Counted from the first letter of the stretch, positions 1-8,480 are shown. The stretch: DNA of 64,000 nucleotides from a bacterium HR19 (GCA_002898315.1 BEHV01000002.1:124001-188000); one strand, 5' to 3'. Notes: generated from the letters alone by a model not told the origin. Numbers and translations: made by a program.

Positions 1-495
1 GTCGCCTGTGTTGGTGGTGGCTCTAACGCAATCGGAATATTCTCCGCATTCCTGAAAGAAAAAAAGGTCAAGCTCATAGGAGTAGAAGCAGGTGGAAACG
101 GGAAGTTGCATTCCGCAAGCTTGACCAAGGGCTCGCTCGGTGTGTTCCACGGAATGAAAACTTATCTTATTCAAGATGAAGATGGACAGGTTCTTCCACC
201 TCACTCAATAGCTCCGGGACTTGACTACCCTGCTGTCGGTCCTGAACACGCATATCTCAAAGATTCTGGTAGGGCAGAGTACTATTCCGTTCAAGACGAA
301 GATGCATTAGAGGGCTTTGAGTTCCTCTCAAGATTTGAAGGAATTATACCAGCTCTTGAACCAGCTCATGCTATGGCTTGGATAATCAAAAACTCAAAAG
401 AGCTCAAAGGAAAAATTGTGATTTTAAATCTATCTGGGAGAGGAGACAAAGATATGGAGATATATTCAAACAGAAAAGCAGATCATCAAGCTTAA
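1..495 (+). CDS. trpB: Tryptophan synthase beta subunit, C-terminal part (5' end outside window)
   Basis: The reading frame is open from base 1 and ends at TAA, giving the last 164 residues. TrpB is the PLP enzyme that joins indole and serine to make tryptophan. The visible GGGSNA motif (residues 5-10 of the fragment) is the PLP phosphate-binding loop. Later landmarks are HSASL, the G(L)DYPAVGPEH segment and a C-terminal LSGRGDKD, all typical of TrpB1. TrpA would be the expected neighbour but does not follow; an opposite-strand gene overlaps its last 30 bp. trpF lies about 58 kb away in the same window, so the trp pathway is dispersed. The 5' part cannot be judged. Confidence 0.96.
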   Translation, partial: VACVGGGSNAIGIFSAFLKEKKVKLIGVEAGGNGKLHSASLTKGSLGVFHGMKTYLIQDEDGQVLPPHSIAPGLDYPAVGPEHAYLKDSGRAEYYSVQDEDALEGFEFLSRFEGIIPALEPAHAMAWIIKNSKELKGKIVILNLSGRGDKDMEIYSNRKADHQA

Positions 496-1242
496 AGATA
501 TTACTATCAAAATTGGGATTAAACCTTTCCATTTCATCTTCCATCCTATAAACCCTCCAAAAGCGCATATAAGAGGAATGAGAACAGAAGTGAGCACGAA
601 TTTCGCTGGATTTTCAAATAAGTTCTCTGTAAATTTCTCCTTTTTCAAAACCTCTACTTTGCTTTGATTTCCAACCAAGTTTGCTGAAATAAATGGTTTC
701 AGATTTTCTTCTTCTGATTTTTCTATGATCTCTCCTTCTCGTGAAATCTTTATCATCTTCACCTTTTCCCCTTTTGGAGTGTTTTCCTTTTTGATATAAA
801 TAAGGTAGGCGGACTTATCTTTTTTTTCTATAAACACTTCTGCATATTCTCTTTTCTCTTTTGTTTTCCTCGCTTCAAGTTTTTCTTTTGCTTTTGGTGA
901 TACAAGTCCAGAGAAAATCATAATTGCGGGAGATATAACAGCGAGGTTGAGCAAAAAGACAGAAAAGAAAAATTTTATAGGGGACATACCGAATGTGATG
1001 AGTGAAGAAAATCTTTTGCTTTCGGTTGCAAAAAATCTGAAAAAAGAAATCGGAATAGAAAGAAAAAATATGTCAGGAATATAAGCAAGTAAAGAGAGAA
1101 AAAATATATCGTTTATTTTTTTGTTCCCTCTGTCTATCGCTTCAAGCAGTTCTATTTGAGATACAAGCAAGCTTATGATGATAGTTATTACCAGAGAAAA
1201 AGAAATTACTTTTTTCATTACGAATTTAAATAAAGTTCTCAT
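466..1242 (-). CDS. Short LptF/LptG (YjgP/YjgQ) family permease
   Basis: The protein has 258 residues with hydrophobic segments near 10-32, 48-70, 88-112, 214-235 and 238-257. The pattern is that of LptF/LptG permeases of the LPS transport ABC complex: a membrane block, a soluble domain (about 115-210), then a membrane block. The stretch [21 protein letters not shown] resembles the family's conserved coupling region, where a regulator-like 'E..AL.A.GIS' motif sits. LptF/G proteins usually have about 360 residues, so the periplasmic beta domain is strongly reduced here. It overlaps trpB convergently by 30 bp. No Shine-Dalgarno sequence is evident. Family assignment is good; LptF versus LptG is not resolved. 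Confidence 0.72.
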   Translation of the reverse strand: MRTLFKFVMKKVISFSLVITIIISLLVSQIELLEAIDRGNKKINDIFFLSLLAYIPDIFFLSIPISFFRFFATESKRFSSLITFGMSPIKFFFSVFLLNLAVISPAIMIFSGLVSPKAKEKLEARKTKEKREYAEVFIEKKDKSAYLIYIKKENTPKGEKVKMIKISREGEIIEKSEEENLKPFISANLVGNQSKVEVLKKEKFTENLFENPAKFVLTSVLIPLICAFGGFIGWKMKWKGLIPILIVISLSLMICFSV

Positions 1243-1280
1243 TTCATAATTTTCTTTCTTATGCGCTAAAAGTTTTGATT

Positions 1281-2228
1281 TTATTTGTATCTTTCCATGA
1301 ATAGTTCTTCAAATTTATCTTTTTGAATTTTCACTCCGAGATTTTTCTCAATAGCGTCAAAATTCACATAAAAATCCATAGTTGTTCCTATCTCTTTTAC
1401 GATGTTGTTTATTGAATCTCTGATTTTCTTTTCCCTCACAGCTTTGAAAACCTGGTCTATAACTTTTTCAAGTTCCCAGTACCCTTCTTCTACTTTATCT
1501 ACTACCGCGAATATTGCATATTTGTTGTTAAATTTTACAGGTTGAGATACTTCTCCTGCTTTGAGTGAAAGTATAATGCGAGATACCTCTTTTAATTTAT
1601 CGTTTATGTAATTTCTATCTATATATCCGTAATCAAATTCTGCGGGAAGGTGGCGTGTTTGAGCGATATTTATAAAGTCCTGAATAGTTTTTATCTTCTT
1701 CCTTATCTCTTCTATCTCTTCTTTACTGTCTGATTCTATTTTCATCAATCTTATAACATCGGGGTGTTTGAACATCTCTTTGTTTTTCTCGTAAAAATCC
1801 TGAATTTCTGGGAAATTGATTTGAAGGTATGGTTTTATCTTTTCGTTGAATAAATATGGTCTTACTATTTCAGCAGAGTTATATATCCATCTTACTTTTA
1901 TCTCAGGTCTATCAAAGTATCCTTGTGATTTTGAATATGTGAAGACCGCTACTGCTTCTATAAATTCTGCCACAAGCTGAGTGACTTTTTCTGGACTTCT
2001 CGCAAGCTCTATTTTTCTTGTTTCGGGGAGAGAATTTAAGAAACCTTTGAAATCTTCAATGCTTACTCTTACATCGCCTATTTTGACCATCGTTTCTCCT
2101 TCTTCTTTTTTCTTTTCTGTTCCCGCTTTTTTAATTCTATCACAAGAAAATGCTAACAAAAGAGCAAATATAATTGATGCCTTCAATATACTGCTTAACT
2201 TTGTGTTTTTTTTATTCTCAAAAGACAT
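1281..2228 (-). CDS. PpiC/SurA-like peptidyl-prolyl isomerase lipoprotein
   Basis: This 315-residue protein starts with a lipoprotein signal: lysines, a hydrophobic run, then LLAFSC with the lipidated Cys at residue 29. The body resembles SurA/PrsA-type chaperones. It has an N-terminal helical part, an 'F(Y)EKNKEMFKHPDVIRLMKI' segment that commonly precedes the parvulin domain, and a degenerate parvulin core (about 150-250) containing 'SLKAGEVSQPV'. The likely role is folding of exported or outer-membrane proteins. I chose the ATG at 2228 because GGAGG lies 11 nt upstream. That site overlaps the stop of the upstream small membrane protein, suggesting translational coupling in the yidD operon. 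Catalytic residues of the parvulin fold are poorly conserved, so it may be chaperone only. Confidence 0.75.
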   Translation of the reverse strand: MSFENKKNTKLSSILKASIIFALLLAFSCDRIKKAGTEKKKEEGETMVKIGDVRVSIEDFKGFLNSLPETRKIELARSPEKVTQLVAEFIEAVAVFTYSKSQGYFDRPEIKVRWIYNSAEIVRPYLFNEKIKPYLQINFPEIQDFYEKNKEMFKHPDVIRLMKIESDSKEEIEEIRKKIKTIQDFINIAQTRHLPAEFDYGYIDRNYINDKLKEVSRIILSLKAGEVSQPVKFNNKYAIFAVVDKVEEGYWELEKVIDQVFKAVREKKIRDSINNIVKEIGTTMDFYVNFDAIEKNLGVKIQKDKFEELFMERYK

Positions 2229-2232
2229 TGTT

Positions 2233-2430
2233 CTAATACCTCCACTCAAAAATTTTAACTTTTTCCACCTTAAACTTATCAATGTATTGCTTCTTTTTTA
2301 TGTTATGCCGTATTTTTAGGGGTAAGATTACAGGGAAAAGAACAAAACCTAAAATTTTCCTGACGATATAGATAACTGTGAAAAGTCCAAGTATTGAGAG
2401 AGAGAGAAGGGTTTTTGCTATTTGCTTCAT
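2233..2430 (-). CDS. Small membrane protein of unknown function
   Basis: A 65-residue protein with one or two hydrophobic segments (about 5-37) and a basic, lysine-rich tail. Its ATG overlaps the stop of yidD (ATGA arrangement), with GGAGGAG upstream inside yidD. Its own last codons carry the ribosome binding site of the next gene. This tight coupling supports it as real. I do not recognise the family. The position between YidD, a membrane-insertion factor, and a periplasmic chaperone suggests a role in envelope biogenesis, which is inference only. Confidence 0.6.
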   Translation of the reverse strand: MKQIAKTLLSLSILGLFTVIYIVRKILGFVLFPVILPLKIRHNIKKKQYIDKFKVEKVKIFEWRY

Positions 2431-2675
2431 GGCATATCAACTCCTCCTTTTGATATAGGATTACATCTCAAAATTCTCCACACCGTTTTTAAGACCGCTT
2501 TGGGTAAAGGATATTTTTCTATGCATATCAGGGCATATTCTGAACACGAAGGGTAGAACCTACAAGATGGAGGGAAGGGCAGAGTTCTCCATAAGCGTAC
2601 TCCAAAACTCATCAGAACTTTGGCTATATTTTCTACAAATCTCCAAAAATTTTTCAAAAATTCTATTATGAGCAT
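2427..2675 (-). CDS. yidD: Membrane protein insertion efficiency factor YidD
   Basis: An 82-residue protein with the YidD hallmark CRFYPSCSEYA (residues 38-48), then a conserved W..RILRCNP motif and a terminal GG(V)D. YidD is a small membrane-associated protein that helps YidC insert inner membrane proteins and usually sits near rpmH-rnpA-yidC, none of which is seen here. It is the first gene of a minus-strand run: yidD, small membrane protein, PpiC lipoprotein. Its start codon overlaps by 8 bp the start of the divergent gene at 2668, unless YidD begins at the internal Met at 2612. Confidence 0.93.
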   Translation of the reverse strand: MLIIEFLKNFWRFVENIAKVLMSFGVRLWRTLPFPPSCRFYPSCSEYALICIEKYPLPKAVLKTVWRILRCNPISKGGVDMP

Positions 2676-3264
2676 TTTTTTCTCAAAAAATTCCAGACCT
2701 TCTATATTCTTTATATTTACTATTTTTTTCCCTTTTTATGTTAATTCAAAGCTTTTTGAGATAAAACCTGTTGCTTTTTATCAAGATATTGTTGTATCAA
2801 ACCTTGATGCATACGCCGAATGTATCATATACCAGATGATAAAGAAAGAGTCAAGATGTGATAGAGATGATACAGATAAAATCCTTCTTTATGCTATCCT
2901 TCTTGTTTTCAGAAAGTCCTTTGAAGATATAATTGGGCTTGAACAAGACATTGCGAAAGATATTCTGGAAGGAGAGAATTTGTGGAAGCAAAAAGTGAGT
3001 GAAGATAAAATCTCTTTACTTATCGCTCTTGGCTTCACTCAAAGAGAGATAAAAGATAGAATTATAAGAGTAAGTGTATTTTATGAAAAAATAGAGAAGG
3101 AGTTTTTGATTGATTTTGAAAGTTTAAAATATGTTCTGAAAAAACTTTATTTAGAGCAGAATAACAGGTTGGGTGAAAATGTTGTTGCTGATGACCAAAA
3201 AACAAAGATGATTTATGAGATAATAAAGACATTCATTACAGATAAGATAATCTTGCGGCGCTGA
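2668..3264 (+). CDS. Exported or anchored protein of unknown function
   Basis: A 198-residue protein; I chose the ATG at 2668 because it gives an N-terminal signal-like hydrophobic segment (about residues 12-24) after a basic stretch. The remainder is predicted helical and charged, with no motif I recognise. Two cysteines flank a KKES segment near residue 60. The upstream TTG at 2620 would extend it by 16 residues inside yidD. It is divergent from yidD with overlapping 5' ends, and convergent with the HDOD gene with a 5-bp gap. It is kept because the frame is long, internally consistent and not antisense to another gene over most of its length. Confidence 0.55.
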   Translation: MSIFFSKNSRPSIFFIFTIFFPFYVNSKLFEIKPVAFYQDIVVSNLDAYAECIIYQMIKKESRCDRDDTDKILLYAILLVFRKSFEDIIGLEQDIAKDILEGENLWKQKVSEDKISLLIALGFTQREIKDRIIRVSVFYEKIEKEFLIDFESLKYVLKKLYLEQNNRLGENVVADDQKTKMIYEIIKTFITDKIILRR

Positions 3265-3269
3265 TTGAT

Positions 3270-4181
3270 TTACAGTTTCAGGGGTATTTCTTTGAAGAAC
3301 TCCTCCGATGTTGTCTCTACCTTCAAAAATGTCTCGTAAAATATCATTTCTATATCGCTTTCTTTTATTTTCAGTACATCAAAGCTCTTTTTTGAGAATT
3401 TCTCTACCATGTTGTCAAATCCAGCTCCTACTCCTGTCATCTGAGCTATTATGTCTCCTACATGGACTATAAATGTAAGATTTTTTATGTAATCTGGTGT
3501 ATCGTTAGGGAGAAGGTGTGGCGACTTAAAATATCTTAACGGTATCTTTATATCGTCTGGGAGGTTCCACGCCTCAGCTATAAGGTAATTTACTTCCTGA
3601 TGAGATATTCCTAAAATTTCTTCTTCTGCTTCTCTCATATCTTTGCCAGAAAGCACAGACCTTAACATTTCTTTTTTCTCCAAGAACACATAGAAATCCA
3701 GAATTATTTTTCCTATGTTTCTCATAGATGCTACTGCGAATGCGTTTTGCGAGAGGTGAGGGAAAGATATTTCTGCGATTCTTTTTGATGTGTATCCACC
3801 TATGAAGGATTGAAGGGCGAGTTCGGCTTTTTTGTAAATATATCCTTTAAGTTCTGTCTCCTGCAATCTCTTTATCCAGAAGGCAAGAGTGAGCCTTGCG
3901 ATGTTGTATACTCCGAGAAAAACTATTGTTGTTTCCAAAGATGAGACCCGTATTGTGGAAAATGTTCTTGAATTTATGTATCGCATTATATCAGCCACTA
4001 GGTTTGGCTCTTTTGCTATTTCCTCTGCCAGCTTCTGAACGCTTACTTCTTCATACATGGTGAGGTTTATTATGTTTCTTATCACATGTGGCAGAGGAGG
4101 AATTTTCTTCTCTATCTCGCTCAGAATTTTTGTCCTTCTCTGTATTTTTTCTAACTCTTTTGTTTCTTCTTGCTCTATCAT
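3270..4181 (-). CDS. HDOD domain signalling protein
   Basis: The 303-residue protein has an HDOD domain over roughly residues 25-225: 'IPPLPHV...I..L' at the start, an 'EIAKEPNLVADIMRYINS' helix, and 'SLETTIVFLGVYNIARL', all typical. HDOD proteins are relatives of HD phosphohydrolases without the catalytic His-Asp set. They act in chemotaxis, cell-cycle and stress signalling. The start is fixed by GGAGG six nt upstream of the ATG. Three 23-bp direct repeats lie just upstream, in or next to its promoter. No partner is adjacent, but CheR, a diguanylate cyclase and FIST/MCP-like proteins occur elsewhere in the window. Confidence 0.9.
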   Translation of the reverse strand: MIEQEETKELEKIQRRTKILSEIEKKIPPLPHVIRNIINLTMYEEVSVQKLAEEIAKEPNLVADIMRYINSRTFSTIRVSSLETTIVFLGVYNIARLTLAFWIKRLQETELKGYIYKKAELALQSFIGGYTSKRIAEISFPHLSQNAFAVASMRNIGKIILDFYVFLEKKEMLRSVLSGKDMREAEEEILGISHQEVNYLIAEAWNLPDDIKIPLRYFKSPHLLPNDTPDYIKNLTFIVHVGDIIAQMTGVGAGFDNMVEKFSKKSFDVLKIKESDIEMIFYETFLKVETTSEEFFKEIPLKL

Positions 4182-4215
4182 TTTATTCCTCCTTTCTGTA
4201 TTTTATATTAGATTT

Positions 4216-4284
4216 ACCCCCGTAGAAATTTTATCTTGACCCCGTAAGAGAATTTATTTTCACCCCGTGTTTTTAATTCCCTCT
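4216..4284 (+). repeat. Three 23-bp direct repeats upstream of the HDOD gene
   Basis: Three units begin at 4216, 4239 and 4262, each opening with ACCCC(C)GT and spaced exactly 23 bp apart. The first two are similar throughout (ACCCC-GTA-GA-A-TTTAT-TT). The third keeps only the ACCCCGT head. Read on the minus strand they are ACGGGGT boxes ending 35 bp before the HDOD start codon. They could be operator sites for that gene or the remnant of an IS end: IS21-family elements carry several similar internal end repeats. No transposase is nearby. Confidence 0.6.
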
Positions 4285-4374
4285 AATCAATTAGAATTTA
4301 ATTATTTTTCTCATTAAAGTGTTGAAAAATGAAAATTTTTGAGGAATTTTTTCCCAACTTTCAGGGAAGACAAG

Positions 4375-4728
4375 CTACGGATTTTCTATTTTTTCCTTTA
4401 TTTTCAGTATAGATGCTATCAGAAATTTATGAGAATTTGTGGAACAGTATAGCTGAGATAATCTTTTTGTAGAACGAATTACATCTTCTAACTTTTCCCC
4501 CAATATAAGTGCCGATAATGAAATCCTGATAATACATTTTTCTATGGGAATGATACTATCTAATTTCCTTCCGAGCGTTTCAGAGATTAATTTATCTATC
4601 TTTTCTCTGTTTTCAAGGAATGTTTTTATAAGTTCGTTTTCTGAGTTCATCAGAATTTTCATCTCTCCTCTCGCTTCTGCTTCGTACATTTCCAAGAGCG
4701 CGTCTTTAAATTTCTTTATAGGTAGCAT
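4375..4728 (-). CDS. nusB: Transcription antitermination factor NusB
   Basis: This 117-residue protein aligns with the C-terminal two thirds of NusB: 'N(R)EKIDKLISETL', 'IEKCIIRISLSALI', and 'HKFLIASILKIKEKI' match the family positions of ID..I, d..iLR.a..El and kFvNgvLd.i. NusB binds boxA RNA with NusE (S10) in rRNA antitermination. At 117 residues it is slightly short, and the usual R..A...LY start is degenerate. GAGGAG lies a few nt before the ATG. It is 31 bp downstream of hslV and probably cotranscribed from the tRNA-Asp promoter. Confidence 0.8.
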   Translation of the reverse strand: MLPIKKFKDALLEMYEAEARGEMKILMNSENELIKTFLENREKIDKLISETLGRKLDSIIPIEKCIIRISLSALILGEKLEDVIRSTKRLSQLYCSTNSHKFLIASILKIKEKIENP

Positions 4729-4759
4729 AAATCTCCTCGTTTTCTATGTTTTTTATAAT

Positions 4760-5281
4760 TCATTCCAGAACCTCAATAAAAATGTTTTCGTTTGAGTATA
4801 TTGAGATTTCTCCTGATAGTTTTATTGCTTCTTTTGCTATTTCTTCTGGTGGGAGCGAGGTGTGTTTGAGGAGTGCTTTTGCTACTGCAAGAGCTATTGG
4901 TCCTCCTGACCCTATTGCGGCGACATTATCATCTGGTGAGATGACATCTCCGTTTCCAGATATTACAAGTATATTTTGTTTGTCTGCGACAAGAAGCATT
5001 GAGGAGAGTTGACGGAGGGCTCTATCTGTTCTCCAATCTTTTGCTAATTCTATTGCAGATTTGAGAAGATTTCCACCGAACTCTTGGAGTTTCTTTTCAA
5101 ATCTTTCAAGCAGAGCCATGGAGTCGGCTGTGCTTCCAGCAAACCCTACGAGAACGCTGTTATTGTAAATTTTTCTCACCTTGCGTGTTGAGTGTTTGAA
5201 GATTATATCTCCTAATGTCATCTGACCATCAGAAGCCATAACGACTTTGCCATCTCTGTATATAGCTATGACGGTTGTCAA
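4760..5281 (-). CDS. hslV: ATP-dependent protease proteolytic subunit HslV
   Basis: The 173-residue protein is full length for HslV (ClpQ), the proteasome-like peptidase that works with the HslU unfoldase. It begins MTTV, so processing exposes the catalytic Thr2. The conserved K(V)RK, 'GFAGSTADSMAL', 'LLVAD', 'SG.GDV' and 'AIGSGG' segments are all visible. HslU is not adjacent, although the two are normally an operon. The start codon is only 9 nt downstream of the 3' end of tRNA-Asp on the same strand and has no Shine-Dalgarno site. Its mRNA may therefore be released by tRNA processing. Confidence 0.97.
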   Translation of the reverse strand: MTTVIAIYRDGKVVMASDGQMTLGDIIFKHSTRKVRKIYNNSVLVGFAGSTADSMALLERFEKKLQEFGGNLLKSAIELAKDWRTDRALRQLSSMLLVADKQNILVISGNGDVISPDDNVAAIGSGGPIALAVAKALLKHTSLPPEEIAKEAIKLSGEISIYSNENIFIEVLE

Positions 5282-5290
5282 TAGAATTTA

Positions 5291-5367
5291 TGGCGGGGCT
5301 GACGGGACTTGAACCCGCGACCTCCGGCTTGACAGACCGGCGTTCTAACCAGCTGAACTACAGCCCC
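5291..5367 (-). tRNA. tRNA-Asp (GTC)
   Basis: A 77-nt cloverleaf on the minus strand. The acceptor stem GGGGCTG pairs with CAGCCCC, and a discriminator G and encoded CCA follow. The anticodon stem CCGGT/GCCGG encloses loop CTGTCAA, so the anticodon is GTC (Asp). The T arm has GGTTCAA. An encoded CCA and a 9-nt gap to the hslV start codon are notable. Confidence 0.97.
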
Positions 5368-5477
5368 AAATGAAAATATATGATAAAAAATTTTTAATAT
5401 TGTCTTCCCTCTCTTTTTTCAATTTCAAAAATTTTTGTGAAGGCAAAAAATCAGCAAAAAACAATACACAAAAATAA

Positions 5478-7238
5478 GTGAAAAATTTTTTGAAGATGGG
5501 AAAGACAAAATCAGAACTCCTTGAAAATATAAAAGTGCTTTGTAATGGACTCTACGAAGATGCAAGGTTAAGAGATATGGTAGAGTTCGTCGTAAAACCC
5601 CAGAACCTTATTATGTTTGAAACAAAACTCAAAAATGATGGATTCAACATGATTCTTGACCTTTTCGGAGTTGATTTCTACAATAATCAAAGATTGAAAG
5701 ATTACGCGGGAGTAAAAGAAAGGTTTGCGGTGATATACCATTTCCTCAAAATACCGCAAAACGAAAGAGTAAGAGTTATTGTTCCTGTAAGCGAAGAGAA
5801 TCCTTCTGTGCCTTCATCTGTCAGATTGTTCAGGGGGGCAGATTGGTTTGAGAGAGAAGTTTATGACCTCTTCGGAATAAAATTTGAGGGACATCCAGAT
5901 TTGAGAAGAATAATGCTCCCCGAGGACTTTGAAGGTCATCCTCTGAGGAAAGATTTTCCTACAAAAGGAGTGAAAGAGTATGTTGGTACAAAATATACTC
6001 CTCGCCTTGTCAGGTTGCCAGGTAAAGAAAAACCACAAGATGTCTTTGAAGAAGGGTCAAGGATGATAATAAATGTTGGACCGACTCACCCTGCTACTCA
6101 CGGAACTTTCAGAATGATTTTTGAGCTTGAAGGTGAAGACATAGTTGGTGCGGATCTGGAAATAGGTTATCTTCACAGAGGTGTTGAAAAAAACGGTGAG
6201 AACATGAGATGGGAGGATTTCATTCCTATGACCGATAGGTTAAACTATCTTTCCGCATACCTTAACAATATGATTTATACAGAAATGCTGGAAAGATTTT
6301 TAGGTATATGGGATGATGTCCCGCAGAGAGCCAAATTCATAAGGGTTATTTTAGCAGAACTTTCAAGAATAGCAGACCACCTTGTTTCAATAGGGACCAT
6401 GGCAGTGGACCTCGGGGCGCTCACTCCGTTTTGGTATTTTTTCAAAGTCAGAGAGGAGATAAATTCTGTTTTTGAGTGGGCAGTTGGAGCACGACTCACA
6501 ACCTCTGGCACATCTGTTGGAGGTGTGAGAAGAGACCTTGACGAAAAAACAATAGAGAAAATAAAATGGATAATAGATGACCTCCTTCCAAAAGCTCTCA
6601 AAGATGTAGATGCTCTCCTTACAAAAAACAGAATATTTATAGATAGAACTCGCGGAATAGGAGTGGTATCGGCACAGGAAGCAATAGAATGGGGCTTTAC
6701 GGGTCCTTCTCTGAGAGGTTCAGGGGTAGCGTGGGATATAAGAAAAGTCCAGCCATATGGGCTTTACGAACTTTTTGATTTTGAAATACCTGTTGCGACA
6801 GAGGGAGATGTTTATTCAAGATACCTTGTCAGAATGGAGGAGATGGTTCAAAGCGCTAAAATAATAAGGCAAGCTCTTGAAAATATGCCACAAGATGGAA
6901 TAAGGATAAAGTCAGATAAGTTCGCTTCACTTCCTTCTTTGCCAGACAAAAAACTTGTATATACCCAAATAGAAGCTCTGATTCATCATTTCAAAGGAAT
7001 AGTTGAGGGAGTGGTTCCACCTTTTGGTTGGTTTTATTTTGGAGGGGAAGCGGCAAACGGTGAGCTTGGATTCTTCGCTATTTCAGATGGTAAAAGAACT
7101 CCGTGGAGAATAAGAATAAGACCTCCTTGCTTCGCTATATATCAGGCGTTCAGATACATGGTTTTGGGACACAAGCTTGCCGATTTTGTCGGAATTTTGG
7201 GGAGTATAAACATAGTCGCAGGAGAACTTGATAGATAG
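5478..7238 (+). CDS. nuoCD: NADH-quinone oxidoreductase fused subunits C and D (NuoCD)
   Basis: The 586-residue protein fuses NuoC (about 1-180) and NuoD (about 195-586), as in E. coli. NuoC shows the signature 'ERE(V)YDLFGI.F.GHPDLRRI' and 'LRKDFP'. NuoD shows 'GPTHPATHGT', 'GYLHRGVEK', 'DRLNYL' and the 'RIRPPCF..YQAF' region. It belongs to the quinone-binding peripheral arm of complex I or a related group 4 hydrogenase-like complex. The C-terminus reads GSINIVAGELDR, where an Asp is common at the Asn. No other nuo gene is in the window. The GTG at 5478 is used; the ATG at 5496 is equally possible, and both follow an A/T block without a Shine-Dalgarno site. Confidence 0.95.
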   Translation: MKNFLKMGKTKSELLENIKVLCNGLYEDARLRDMVEFVVKPQNLIMFETKLKNDGFNMILDLFGVDFYNNQRLKDYAGVKERFAVIYHFLKIPQNERVRVIVPVSEENPSVPSSVRLFRGADWFEREVYDLFGIKFEGHPDLRRIMLPEDFEGHPLRKDFPTKGVKEYVGTKYTPRLVRLPGKEKPQDVFEEGSRMIINVGPTHPATHGTFRMIFELEGEDIVGADLEIGYLHRGVEKNGENMRWEDFIPMTDRLNYLSAYLNNMIYTEMLERFLGIWDDVPQRAKFIRVILAELSRIADHLVSIGTMAVDLGALTPFWYFFKVREEINSVFEWAVGARLTTSGTSVGGVRRDLDEKTIEKIKWIIDDLLPKALKDVDALLTKNRIFIDRTRGIGVVSAQEAIEWGFTGPSLRGSGVAWDIRKVQPYGLYELFDFEIPVATEGDVYSRYLVRMEEMVQSAKIIRQALENMPQDGIRIKSDKFASLPSLPDKKLVYTQIEALIHHFKGIVEGVVPPFGWFYFGGEAANGELGFFAISDGKRTPWRIRIRPPCFAIYQAFRYMVLGHKLADFVGILGSINIVAGELDR

Positions 7239-7265
7239 AAATTTTTAAAATAAGGCAAACAAAAA

Positions 7266-8480
7266 GTGTATTCTGAAACCGATATGGGAATAGAAGATAG
7301 CACATCAGATAAAAAACCAGAAAAAGAAGTAATAAAGCCGTTCAGAGGTTTTTTGTATTCCCATCGCCTGAAAGATAAAATAAGCGATCTTATCTGCCCA
7401 CCTTACGATGTCATAGATGAGAAAATGCAGAGAGAACTTTTTGAAAAAAGTGAATTCAACTATGTGAGAATAGTTCTTTCACCTTATGGACACAACCACG
7501 CAACAGAAAGTTTGAAGAAATTTCTTCAAGAAAAAATAATAGAAAGAAGCGATGAAGAATCTATTTATGTTCTTGTTCAGAGTTTCTACGATGGAGAAGG
7601 AAAAAAGTTTGATTTCGTTGGGATTATTTCTCTTGTTTCATGTGATGCGAAAATAGTTGAGCACGAAAGAACGAAGCCAAAGGTAGTTGAGGATAGAATT
7701 GAGCTTCTTCAAAAAACCGGCTTCAATACCTGTCCGATATTCCTTATGACAGAAGGAAAAAATATAAGGAATTGGTATGAATCTTCAAAAAGCAGTTTCA
7801 AAAAGATTTTTGATTTTTCTTATGTTTCGTATGAGTATGAGATAAAGATTTTCGGCTCTTTGTTTTCATCACAAGATTTCTCAATCATCAGCAAGTTGCA
7901 AGATAAAGAATTCCTGATAGCAGACGGACATCACAGGTTCAATGCAATAAAGGAAGTGTACTATCAGAAAAAGAGCGAAAAGTTTTTTATGGCTTTTATT
8001 GCTGATGAGAGTTCAGGGTTTTTCATAATGCCATTTTTAAGAGAGGTAGAAAGCAAGTGGAAGGAGTATCTGAAATCGCTGAACTTTGATTTTATCTTAT
8101 CAAGGCAGAAAGTCCGCTTGCCTCAGAATATTGATATTTTTGCGCTTGCGAAGAACTTTGACGCGGACTTTCTTTTTATATTTGATGATGAAGCTGAAAA
8201 ATTGGTGTTGAGAAAACTTTTTGAAAAAAATCATCTTCAAGTTCTCCATGACTATATATTGAAAAATATTGAGGTAAATTTTGAAGCTAATATGTTAAAA
8301 TCTTTAAGAAAGATTCAAGGGGGGGATATAGGATGCGCAATTTTCCCAAGACCACTATCTATCCAGGAGATTTGGGAGATTGTAAGAAAAAAGAGCATCC
8401 TTCCCCCGAAGTCCACTTACTTTTGGCCAAAAATTCCATCAGGTCTTGTCTTGAACAAAACAAATTTCTCAGAACTTTAA
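7266..8480 (+). CDS. DUF1015 family protein
   Basis: This 404-residue protein matches the DUF1015 family. The N-terminal 'PFRG..YS' and 'ICPPYDVI' segments, the central 'IADGHHR(F)' motif (about residue 219) and the C-terminal 'LPPKSTYFWPKIPSGLV' are family hallmarks. DUF1015 proteins are cytosolic and are thought to be kinase-like relatives of the ParB/Srx fold. The substrate of this one is unknown. It follows nuoCD by 27 bp on the same strand, probably in one transcript. The start used is GTG at 7266; ATG at 7284 is an alternative. The conserved C-terminus confirms this frame to 8480 over an overlapping small frame beginning at 8333. Confidence 0.85.
   Translation: MYSETDMGIEDSTSDKKPEKEVIKPFRGFLYSHRLKDKISDLICPPYDVIDEKMQRELFEKSEFNYVRIVLSPYGHNHATESLKKFLQEKIIERSDEESIYVLVQSFYDGEGKKFDFVGIISLVSCDAKIVEHERTKPKVVEDRIELLQKTGFNTCPIFLMTEGKNIRNWYESSKSSFKKIFDFSYVSYEYEIKIFGSLFSSQDFSIISKLQDKEFLIADGHHRFNAIKEVYYQKKSEKFFMAFIADESSGFFIMPFLREVESKWKEYLKSLNFDFILSRQKVRLPQNIDIFALAKNFDADFLFIFDDEAEKLVLRKLFEKNHLQVLHDYILKNIEVNFEANMLKSLRKIQGGDIGCAIFPRPLSIQEIWEIVRKKSILPPKSTYFWPKIPSGLVLNKTNFSEL

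Noticed and set aside
4182-4374. CRISPR-like array in the 23-bp repeats
   Set aside because: Only three short units with no spacers; the repeat unit itself fills the period and no cas gene is nearby.
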